From Chitinophagaceae bacterium (GTDB taxonomy: Bacteria > Bacteroidota > Bacteroidia > Chitinophagales > Chitinophagaceae), in NCBI GenBank assembly GCA_008080615.1, contig VIKJ01000097.1:1-19366 (forward strand): DNA of 19,366 nucleotides, given 5' to 3'. Position 1 is the stretch's first letter, and every line of letters starts with the position of its first letter. A model generated the notes under the pieces. That model was not told the origin of the DNA. It saw only the letters and a list, made by a program, of their open reading frames with translations, and made no database searches. A program made the translations under genes and the position numbers. Of the stretch, positions 13,851 to 19,366 are shown piece by piece.

Positions 13851-14201
13851 CTGTTGTACAATTTGTACTGCATTCTTCCCTACTTTCTTATACCCATAAT
13901 CATAGCAAAAGATAAAAGTATCATTGCGCTGATTTTTCTCTTGATGGGTGTAATGCATGGCATTAAAGCCTTGTATAAATAAAGTGCTTAAAGGAATAGG
14001 CTTCTTCGCAGGATGTATTGAATAAGTTGCAGCCAAAATTTGCCTATTCTTTTGCAATAAGTAATTGATTCTTCTAATGTAATTAGTTCGGTTGCCCAAT
14101 TGCTCGTTGTGGAAACTACTTCTGCAATAATTATTACAAAATTTTTTATCTGTTCTGCCTACTAATTTTTTACTACAAGTATCTAAAATAATCAATGCCA
14201 C
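13839..14201 (-). CDS. Conserved Bacteroidota protein with degenerate zinc-finger-like N-terminus
   Basis: A 120-residue protein with the segment CSKKLVGRTDKKFCNNYCRSS, matching small Bacteroidota proteins that begin with a CxxC...CxxxC zinc-finger-like motif. Here C9, C22 and C26 are present but the first cysteine of the CxxC pair is missing (residue 6 is Leu). The rest (RRINYLLQKNRQIL, LFIQGFN, FIFCYDYGY) follows the same family. No ATG is available; the start is a GTG at 14201, so the 5' end may be altered or the gene slightly decayed. Its 3' end overlaps the right direct repeat, and the stop is TGA at 13839-13841. Function unknown. Confidence 0.65.
   Translation of the reverse strand: MALIILDTCSKKLVGRTDKKFCNNYCRSSFHNEQLGNRTNYIRRINYLLQKNRQILAATYSIHPAKKPIPLSTLFIQGFNAMHYTHQEKNQRNDTFIFCYDYGYKKVGKNAVQIVQQANI
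13841..13854. repeat. 14-bp direct repeat, right copy
   Basis: AAATATTAGCCTGT, identical to 13150-13163. It covers the last codons of the minus-strand gene at 13839-14201. Joining the two copies by deletion would leave that gene ending at TAA, in place of TGA, with no residue changed. Confidence 0.8.
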
Positions 14202-14256
14202 TAATTGGTATCTAGTAGAAATACCTATTTATATTGTCGAAAGAACGGAATTTGAA

Positions 14257-15183
14257 TTATCCTTTTAGTGCCTGCAATACTTCCTTAATTGCCAATTCAT
14301 TTTGGGTAGGTGTGTAATGAAAATGTTGATTGAATTTAGCAGAATCAAAAAAATAAGGCCGATCGTATTGGTACAACATTTCGGGCATTTCTTTTAAAAT
14401 AGGAATAAAAATACCCAGCAATTTAATGGCCCATGCAGGCAAAACCTGCATTTTGTTTTTAGCCCCCATTTCATTGGCAATCATCGTAGCCCATTCTCTA
14501 CCTGTTAACAAATCACTGTCTACAGGCAGGTTCCATATTTGATTAAATGTAATAGAATCATTGCCTAACATGGCCGTTCCTTTTGCTAAATCGGGCGTGT
14601 AACCAAAACTATGTACAACATCGGCATTACAAAACCATTGCGCAGGTTTGCCTTTTACAAAATTATCGTACACTAAATTCAGCAACATGCTTTTCTCTTT
14701 GATTGGCCCAAAGAAATCTGGGGCGCGCGCAATCGTGGCATTGATTTTTCCTTTTTCTACCGCTTCCATAATCATACGATCAACTGCTGCTCGTACTTGC
14801 CCTTTTTTGCTTGCAGGATTAATGGGTGAAGATTCTGTTATATGCCCAACATGATTGGGATCAATAGCATAAATATTATCGAAGAAAACCAATTTAGTTT
14901 GATGCGCTGCACAAGCATCAATTACAGCTTGCATAAAAGGAGGCCATTTTTCTTGCCATACAGATGTTTTATAATCAAACCCTATTGTTACATAACAAAC
15001 TTCACTCCCTTCTATTGATTTAAATAATTGATCTCGATTATTTAAATCTGCTACAAATAATTGATCGGTTTCATTTATTTTTTTAGGCGTTCTACTAACT
15101 AGGCGAATATCTGTTGTAAAGGATACGAGTGATTTAGCCAATTCAATTCCAATAGAACCTCCAGCACCCAAAATGGTTTGCAT
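14257..15183 (-). CDS. Atypical/extended short-chain dehydrogenase (NAD-dependent epimerase-like)
   Basis: A 308-residue Rossmann protein. The nucleotide-binding motif GAGGSIG starts at residue 6, an Arg-rich turn (SRTPKK) follows the second strand and favours NADP(H), and the mid-region contains FFDNIYAID with Y105. A classical YxxxK pair is not seen; the conserved Lys may lie at 126-127 (SKKGQVR). The C-terminal part resembles NAD-dependent epimerase/dehydratase family proteins. The substrate cannot be read from sequence. It stands alone on the minus strand, divergent from ssb. Confidence 0.82.
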   Translation of the reverse strand: MQTILGAGGSIGIELAKSLVSFTTDIRLVSRTPKKINETDQLFVADLNNRDQLFKSIEGSEVCYVTIGFDYKTSVWQEKWPPFMQAVIDACAAHQTKLVFFDNIYAIDPNHVGHITESSPINPASKKGQVRAAVDRMIMEAVEKGKINATIARAPDFFGPIKEKSMLLNLVYDNFVKGKPAQWFCNADVVHSFGYTPDLAKGTAMLGNDSITFNQIWNLPVDSDLLTGREWATMIANEMGAKNKMQVLPAWAIKLLGIFIPILKEMPEMLYQYDRPYFFDSAKFNQHFHYTPTQNELAIKEVLQALKG

Positions 15184-15290
15184 ATGCTATTTTTTATACT
15201 ACAATATACTAATTCAGTGGCATAAATAAGGATGATCAAATTGTAAAGCAAGTAGTTAAAGTACCCTGCGCATAAAGACCTATATATGCT

Positions 15291-15330
15291 TACAAACGTT
15301 TACAAACGCATACTAACGCAAGCAAGCGTT
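15291..15330. repeat. Four tandem decamers upstream of ssb
   Basis: Consecutive 10-bp units tacaaacgtt, tacaaacgca, tactaacgca and agcaagcgtt. The first three differ at one to three positions and the last is more diverged. The period equals about one helical turn. The array lies in the 239-bp interval between the SDR gene and ssb, 92 nt before the ssb ATG. Confidence 0.65.
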
Positions 15331-15379
15331 TAAAATATACAATGCCATTGTAGGGTGATTCATATTTGTTGAGTGAACG

Positions 15380-15393
15380 GCAGTACGCACTGC
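15380..15393. promoter_or_regulatory. Short dyad in the ssb leader region
   Basis: GCAGT-ACGC-ACTGC, a perfect 5-bp-arm inverted repeat 30 bp before the ssb ATG. It may be an operator or an mRNA hairpin; no regulator can be named. Confidence 0.3.
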
Positions 15394-15422
15394 TATTTTA
15401 AAAATTAATAAACTGAACCGTT

Positions 15423-15761
15423 ATGAATGCAGTAAAAAACAAAGTACAACTAATTGGCAATTTGGGACAAGACCCCGATGTAAAATCGATTGGTGAAGAC
15501 AAAAAAGTAGCCCATATAAGTGTAGCTACCAATGAAAATTATCGAAATGCCAAGGGCGAAAAGGTAACCGAAACCCAATGGCATAATGTAGTAGCTTGGG
15601 GTAAACTCGCAGACATTGCAGAGAAATACCTAGTGAAAGGAACCGAAGTAGTGATTGAAGGAAAACTTATTAATAGAAATTATACCGACAAGCAAGGTGT
15701 AAAAAAATATGTAACTGAAATACAGGCCAACGAGTTATTGATCTTAACGAAGAAACCTTAA
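15423..15761 (+). CDS. ssb: Single-stranded DNA-binding protein (short form)
   Basis: A 112-residue protein that is essentially one OB fold: VQLIGNLGQDPDVK, then ETQWHNVVAWGKLADIAEKYLVKGTEVVIEGKL with W53 and W59, then a YVTEIQANELLIL strand. It should bind single-stranded DNA as an oligomer during replication and repair. It ends LTKKP and lacks the flexible tail and acidic tip (DDDIPF-type) through which the main bacterial SSB recruits partners, so it may be a secondary SSB. It stands alone, preceded by the decamer array and convergent with the DUF420 gene. Confidence 0.93.
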   Translation: MNAVKNKVQLIGNLGQDPDVKSIGEDKKVAHISVATNENYRNAKGEKVTETQWHNVVAWGKLADIAEKYLVKGTEVVIEGKLINRNYTDKQGVKKYVTEIQANELLILTKKP

Positions 15762-15794
15762 TCCGTTCCCCCCGCTCCTAGAGCTCATCAGAGT

Positions 15795-16397
15795 TCAATT
15801 CAGCAATACCTTACCGTAAATCAGTAGGCTTGGGTGGTTCCCCCTTTTCTGCCCGGCCTTGGCTACATATAACCAAAGCGGCCAGGTTATTTTTGCCAAC
15901 TTCTTATGTGCAGGAAACTCTGCCGTTAATGCACGATATGCAGTATATAAAATAAAGGGTAAGATAATGGCCGCTAAAAATATATGGGTAGCCAAAAGAA
16001 TATAGTATGCTATTCGGCTTGCGCCAACAGCTGCTTTTTCTATTTCACTTACCACTCCATCATGATTGGCGTCTCCAAATTTCGCCTCTCCTGCTAATAA
16101 ATGGTGGGCTATATAAGATACCAAAAACAACACAGATAAAATCAACGCAGTCATCATCAATTGTTTATGCAATACATATTTCTGTTGCTTTACAGCAACA
16201 AGCGCAGCTACCAATAAAATAGCAATGGTAGTATTGATAAAAGCATTGGCCATTGCAAAAATGTGCACATCAAAACCAAGCTGAACATCTAATTTTATTT
16301 TCCCCAATAGTACTACTACCGTAAATACGACTACTGAAAAAATACCAATCAGCCAGGCGGCTTTTTTATCGTTTTTTTCAATACTTGCTGCTAACAT
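15795..16397 (-). CDS. DUF420 membrane protein of the oxidase cluster, with altered C-terminus
   Basis: A 200-residue membrane protein of the DUF420 family, usually encoded beside SCO and cytochrome oxidase genes and thought to help oxidase biogenesis. Helices are at about 13-33, 48-70, 80-100 and 130-155. Conserved histidines occur in DVHIFAMANAF, HKQLMM, YIAHHLL and the THIFLAAI segment. An Asp-rich loop, GDANHDGVVSE near 107-117, resembles a calcium-binding loop. The family normally ends WLYVxVTGVxVYLM with a last helix; here, after WPLWLYVA, the frame turns into a charged tail (KAGQKRGNHPS) inside a GC-rich patch. Neither other frame restores the helix. Confidence 0.82.
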   Translation of the reverse strand: MLAASIEKNDKKAAWLIGIFSVVVFTVVVLLGKIKLDVQLGFDVHIFAMANAFINTTIAILLVAALVAVKQQKYVLHKQLMMTALILSVLFLVSYIAHHLLAGEAKFGDANHDGVVSEIEKAAVGASRIAYYILLATHIFLAAIILPFILYTAYRALTAEFPAHKKLAKITWPLWLYVAKAGQKRGNHPSLLIYGKVLLN

Positions 16398-16486
16398 AAA
16401 AGCTAATTTTCAACTTCAATTAATATTTTTAATTAATCAATAACTCAATTCTACTTAAACCAATCCTGTATCAAATGGTTGAATAC

Positions 16487-17299
16487 CTATCCATTTATTT
16501 TTCTTCGGTTGCTCATATAAAACACAAAAAACGTAATTGCTAAAACAATGATCAACCAAAGCCAACTTAAATCTATAATGTCTCTGAATATTTTATTCTT
16601 CTTCGATTTATCTTTTTCTAGTAAGAGTGTCCCTATATCTCTAGAAAGTTTCATCATATCCGAAGAATCCAAGCCATTATAATAGCCGCGCACAATTCTT
16701 TCTTTATCGAGCAATACAAATCTGTTGGTATGAACAAAATCGGGGCTAATGGGTTCTTCACTAAACTTATCTACCCTCAATTCTTCAAATGCAAATTTAT
16801 AAATGGAATCTTTACTGCCAGTAAGCATCCACCAGTTATCGTGGTTAACACCAAATCGATCTGCATAATCTTTTAATACTTGCACCGAATCATTTTCGGG
16901 ATCAACCGTAAAGGAAATAAACTGTACAATGGATGTGTCAATTTTATTGCGCACATTTCCACCCTTTTTAAATGACTGTTGCAATTTTGCCATGTTCCTA
17001 GTAAGCCTTGGACAAATGCTTCTACAACTAGTAAAGAAAAAATCAACTACTAAAATCTTTCCTTCTTTATCGTACAAGCTAACCGAATCTCCTAACTGAT
17101 TGCGCATATGAATATTGGCTGTTTTATGCCATATGCTATCATCCACCACTTTTCCTTTTACAACTTTTGTAATTACGGTATCAATTAAATATTTGCGGGG
17201 CATATCTACTGCATGCTCACTTGCTGTTCTTAAAATAAGATAACAGGTAATGGGAATTCCCAATGCAATCATCAAACCCAAAATTGCTTTTCTATTCAT
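16487..17299 (-). CDS. SCO1/SenC family copper chaperone for cytochrome oxidase
   Basis: A 270-residue protein with an N-terminal anchor (about 5-23), a thioredoxin-like domain carrying the copper motif C92-RSI-C96-P and the conserved H190 (DFVHTNRFVLLD), and an extra membrane helix near the C-terminus (about 244-262). SCO proteins deliver copper to, or reduce thiols of, the CuA site of subunit II. Its position after the cox genes fits. A strong terminator lies only about 15 nt upstream of its ATG, so it is either expressed by read-through or from a promoter overlapping that hairpin. Confidence 0.92.
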   Translation of the reverse strand: MNRKAILGLMIALGIPITCYLILRTASEHAVDMPRKYLIDTVITKVVKGKVVDDSIWHKTANIHMRNQLGDSVSLYDKEGKILVVDFFFTSCRSICPRLTRNMAKLQQSFKKGGNVRNKIDTSIVQFISFTVDPENDSVQVLKDYADRFGVNHDNWWMLTGSKDSIYKFAFEELRVDKFSEEPISPDFVHTNRFVLLDKERIVRGYYNGLDSSDMMKLSRDIGTLLLEKDKSKKNKIFRDIIDLSWLWLIIVLAITFFVFYMSNRRKING

Positions 17300-17314
17300 A
17301 ATACTGCTTATAAG

Positions 17315-17341
17315 AAAAAACCATCCCTAAGCGGGATGGTT
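17315..17341 (-). terminator. Rho-independent terminator between coxIV and SCO
   Basis: On the minus strand a perfect 9-bp stem AACCATCCC / GGGATGGTT with a 5-nt loop (GCTTA) is followed by a run of six T (17320-17315). It lies 37 nt after the subunit IV stop and ends about 15 nt before the SCO start codon. Confidence 0.85.
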
Positions 17342-17378
17342 CAATTAGTATAAAATTATTTGTGTAATCTTAGTGCTA

Positions 17379-17861
17379 TTAGTGTGCCGCTTTAGGAGCT
17401 TCCGGAGTAGCTGCTGGAGTTGCTTCTTTTTTCTCTTCGTGTTTTGCAGCTCCATGCTCTTTCTTTTCTACCTTAATGGTGCTCTGCTCTTTAAAATGCG
17501 GATCGTAGGTATTTCTTAAATTTCTAAAAGAATTTCCGTCATATAAAAAAGCAGTGATGAACCAAATAAACAAAGCCAATGGAACAACAATCGTCATGAT
17601 TAAATTCTTCAGCTCGTGCTTTAAATGCATAAAATAAGCAACAATATAAAAGGCTTTTGCCATCATTAAAATAACAATCGTGCCTTTAATTGCCAATCTA
17701 AATGAAGCTTGTTCCAAAGGAATATCAATCATCCAGAATCCAAGAATCAACTCTATCACTGTTAATACAGAAAGTATAATTGTAACTTTTACAATTTCTT
17801 TTGTACCTCCACCCGCATGTTCACCATGATGCTCCGAAGTATGTTCTGCTGTATGTTCCAT
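17379..17861 (-). CDS. Cytochrome c oxidase subunit IV family protein
   Basis: A 160-residue protein with three membrane helices (about 24-44, 56-76, 86-107), matching the prokaryotic subunit IV/CyoD-like fold; the segment AKAFYIVAYFMHLKHE is typical. The N-terminus is His/Glu-rich (five His in the first fifteen residues) and the C-terminal 40 residues are a Lys/Glu/Ala/Pro tail. It is a small accessory subunit of the haem-copper oxidase. It follows the 226-residue subunit III gene by 33 nt and is the last gene before a strong terminator. Confidence 0.88.
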   Translation of the reverse strand: MEHTAEHTSEHHGEHAGGGTKEIVKVTIILSVLTVIELILGFWMIDIPLEQASFRLAIKGTIVILMMAKAFYIVAYFMHLKHELKNLIMTIVVPLALFIWFITAFLYDGNSFRNLRNTYDPHFKEQSTIKVEKKEHGAAKHEEKKEATPAATPEAPKAAH

Positions 17862-17894
17862 AATATCTTTTTATAATGATGTTAAATCGTTCAA

Positions 17895-18575
17895 TTAAAT
17901 CAAGTAGAAGCAAGTAAATACAAATACCCAAACCAAGTCTACAAAGTGCCAATACAATCCTGCTTTTTCAATCATCAGGTAATGACCTCTTTGTTCAAAC
18001 TTATCCATCAAAGTCATAATCAACATAACAATATTAATTACTACTCCAGATAATACGTGGAATCCGTGAAAGCCAGTGATGGTAAAGAAGTAGTTGGTAA
18101 AGTTGGTTGAAGAAGCTGTTCCATCATGATTTAAAAATGGATTGCTACCCCACCAAGCACCTTCATGAAATAAGTGATTCCACTCCCAAGCCTGACAGCT
18201 TAAGAAAGCGATACCACCAATGATGGTCCAGATTAAATTTTTAACCACCCCTTTTTTGTCCATGTTATGACCAGCATGAACAGCCAGTACCATGGTAACA
18301 GAACTGATGATCAAAATAAAAGTCATCACACTCACAAACACCAATGGTGCATGTACCCCTTCTGGCGCAAAAGGAAAACTTCTGAAAACTTCGTTAGGGT
18401 CAGGCCATCCATTGGTAGAAAAACGGATGGTTCCGTAAGAAATAAGGAAAGCGCCAAAAGTAAAGGCATCACTCATTAAAAAGTACCACATCATTAATTT
18501 GCCGTACTCTACGTTAAAGGGGCTTTTACCTCCACTCCAAGATTTGGTAGTTGGTGCTGTTGCAGTTGTTGCCAT
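17895..18575 (-). CDS. Cytochrome c oxidase subunit III (226 aa)
   Basis: A haem-copper oxidase subunit III with five hydrophobic segments (about 28-48, 74-96, 109-126, 155-182, 203-225). Signatures are MWYFLMSDAFTFGAFLISYG near the N-terminus, a TITGFHGFHVLSGVV segment, and the terminal YWHFVDLVWVFVFTCFYL. Subunit III stabilises the catalytic subunit I and aids proton uptake. It is the second of two subunit III-type genes in tandem, 75 nt after the shorter one, with its own -7-like box in that gap. Two such genes in series are usual in this Bacteroidota cluster. Confidence 0.93.
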   Translation of the reverse strand: MATTATAPTTKSWSGGKSPFNVEYGKLMMWYFLMSDAFTFGAFLISYGTIRFSTNGWPDPNEVFRSFPFAPEGVHAPLVFVSVMTFILIISSVTMVLAVHAGHNMDKKGVVKNLIWTIIGGIAFLSCQAWEWNHLFHEGAWWGSNPFLNHDGTASSTNFTNYFFTITGFHGFHVLSGVVINIVMLIMTLMDKFEQRGHYLMIEKAGLYWHFVDLVWVFVFTCFYLI

Positions 18576-18596
18576 GTTGGTCTCAAATTTCGGTTA

Positions 18597-18604
18597 CAAA
18601 AGTA
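18597..18604 (-). promoter_or_regulatory. -7 box upstream of the 226-aa subunit III gene
   Basis: On the minus strand TACTTTTG matches TAnnTTTG exactly, 21 nt before the ATG at 18575. No good -33 TTG lies at the standard spacing, so an internal promoter is only possible. Confidence 0.3.
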
Positions 18605-18650
18605 TTGTGTAGGGTTCAAAAATGGTGCATCTAGTGCAACTTTTTCTTTA

Positions 18651-19232
18651 TTATCCTATCCAATTATAAAAAAGGAACAAATAGATCCAAATTGCGTCTA
18701 CAAAATGCCAATAAGTGGCGGCCATATCAATGGGCAAACTGCTGTAATTCTTTACCCTGCTTGCATATGCCCTGATAAAAATAATCAAGATAGCCAAAAC
18801 CCCACCCAAAACGTGTAGCATGTGCATCCCCGTAATTACCAGCAAAAAGGAGGCTGCTGAATTGCTCTTACTGCCTATAAGGGCAATATTTTTGCTTTCT
18901 AGGTTCATAAAACCAGCTACCTGAAGCGCCATGAAAACAATTCCCAACAAAGCAGTAGCGGTGATCAGGCTTTTATACCTGCCCATTTCGCGGGCCTTAA
19001 AGGCTTTAGCCGCCAAGTGAATGGTTAAACTGCTTAATAAAATAACCCCAGTGGAATAAGAAAATACCACAGGAAGGTCAAACTCTAACCAGCTGCTTTG
19101 GTTCTTTTTTACAATATAGGCACTGGTTAATCCGGCAAACATCATTACAATGCTTCCCATTGCTACCCAAAGAACAAATTTCTGAGGGTGAATTTTTTGT
19201 GGCTCATTGGCCTGCTGCACTGCTGTCATCAT
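18651..19232 (-). CDS. Cytochrome c oxidase subunit III-like protein (193 aa)
   Basis: A short subunit III with five hydrophobic segments. It shows FVLWVAMGSIVMMFAGLTSAYIV at the N-terminus, ITGMHMLHVLGGVLA in the middle and the terminal AATYWHFVDAIWIYLFLFYNW, parallel to the motifs in the 226-residue paralogue downstream. The first of two adjacent ATGs (19232) is taken as start. It follows the ctaB stop by 32 nt, so it is probably co-transcribed with haem O synthesis and the rest of the oxidase genes. Confidence 0.92.
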   Translation of the reverse strand: MMTAVQQANEPQKIHPQKFVLWVAMGSIVMMFAGLTSAYIVKKNQSSWLEFDLPVVFSYSTGVILLSSLTIHLAAKAFKAREMGRYKSLITATALLGIVFMALQVAGFMNLESKNIALIGSKSNSAASFLLVITGMHMLHVLGGVLAILIIFIRAYASRVKNYSSLPIDMAATYWHFVDAIWIYLFLFYNWIG

Positions 19233-19264
19233 CCCGCTATTTTAAATTTTATAATACTTACGAT

Positions 19265-19366
19265 TTATCCAATTTTATCTGCCAAGAGTGCCAATAACAC
19301 AATAGGTAAATAAATATAACTGCTGAACATTACCCTTCTGGCTGCTGTAGCATCCATGTCTCTATA
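19265..19366 (-). CDS. ctaB: Protoheme IX farnesyltransferase (haem O synthase), C-terminal end only
   Basis: The last 33 codons of a gene entering from beyond the window, ending at TAA 19267-19265. The visible peptide contains RDMDATAARRVMFSSYIYLP followed by a final hydrophobic helix (IVLLALLADKIG), typical of the C-terminus of CtaB/CyoE. The enzyme converts haem B to haem O for the haem-copper oxidase. It lies 32 nt upstream of the first subunit III gene, the usual order in Bacteroidota. The identification rests on this short tail plus context. Confidence 0.8.
   Translation of the reverse strand, partial: YRDMDATAARRVMFSSYIYLPIVLLALLADKIG

Noticed and set aside
16420..16437. ATTAAT inverted repeat between SCO and the DUF420 gene
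   Set aside because: Pure A/T arms are expected by chance at this composition, and there is no terminator-type tail.

Overview
The window looks like a chromosomal segment of a Bacteroidota bacterium, most likely of the Chitinophagaceae type. Supporting signs are the AT-rich composition, starts preceded by A/T-rich leaders instead of Shine-Dalgarno sites, several upstream boxes matching the Bacteroidota -7 consensus TAnnTTTG, and the gene content: futalosine-pathway menaquinone synthesis, paired M16 peptidases, a two-PspC-domain protein behind a PadR regulator, and a ctaB-cox3-cox3-cox4-SCO-DUF420 oxidase cluster. This placement is inferred from gene families, since no marker gene is present.

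Layout. 1-623 (-): 5' two thirds of mqnC. 720-1910 (+): exported twin-DTG aspartic protease with a PDZ domain. 1975-4891 (+): compact operon of two complementary M16 peptidase subunits and a small PF04020-type membrane protein. 7825-4896 (-): four-gene arsenic operon arsR-arsM-acr3-arsC. Its promoter is bracketed by two copies of an ATCGT-N6-(A/C)CGAT dyad, the probable ArsR operators. 7889-8314: gene-free, AT-rich, with strong palindromes. 8315-11096 (+): small basic peptide, padR, and a pspC gene broken by two single-base frameshifts into three reading frames. 11177-13158 (+): putative lipoprotein, gcvT and an RlpA-like lipoprotein.

13164-13840 (-) holds a PIN toxin/antitoxin pair lying exactly between two copies of a 14-bp direct repeat. 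One copy covers the last codons of rlpA and the other the last codons of the next gene, so the pair looks like an inserted cassette that left both neighbours intact. 13839-15183 (-): a conserved small Bacteroidota protein and an atypical SDR. 15291-15330 has four tandem decamers upstream of a short ssb (15423-15761, +). 15795-19366 (-) is the terminal-oxidase cluster read from the far end: ctaB (3' end only), two subunit III genes, subunit IV, a terminator, SCO and a DUF420 protein whose C-terminus looks replaced.

Functionally the segment is mostly housekeeping: quinone and haem-copper oxidase biogenesis, glycine cleavage and envelope proteins. Two accessory modules stand out, arsenic detoxification (reduction, efflux, methylation under one repressor) and the toxin-antitoxin cassette. 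I found no rRNA, tRNA, CRISPR array, transposase or integrase.
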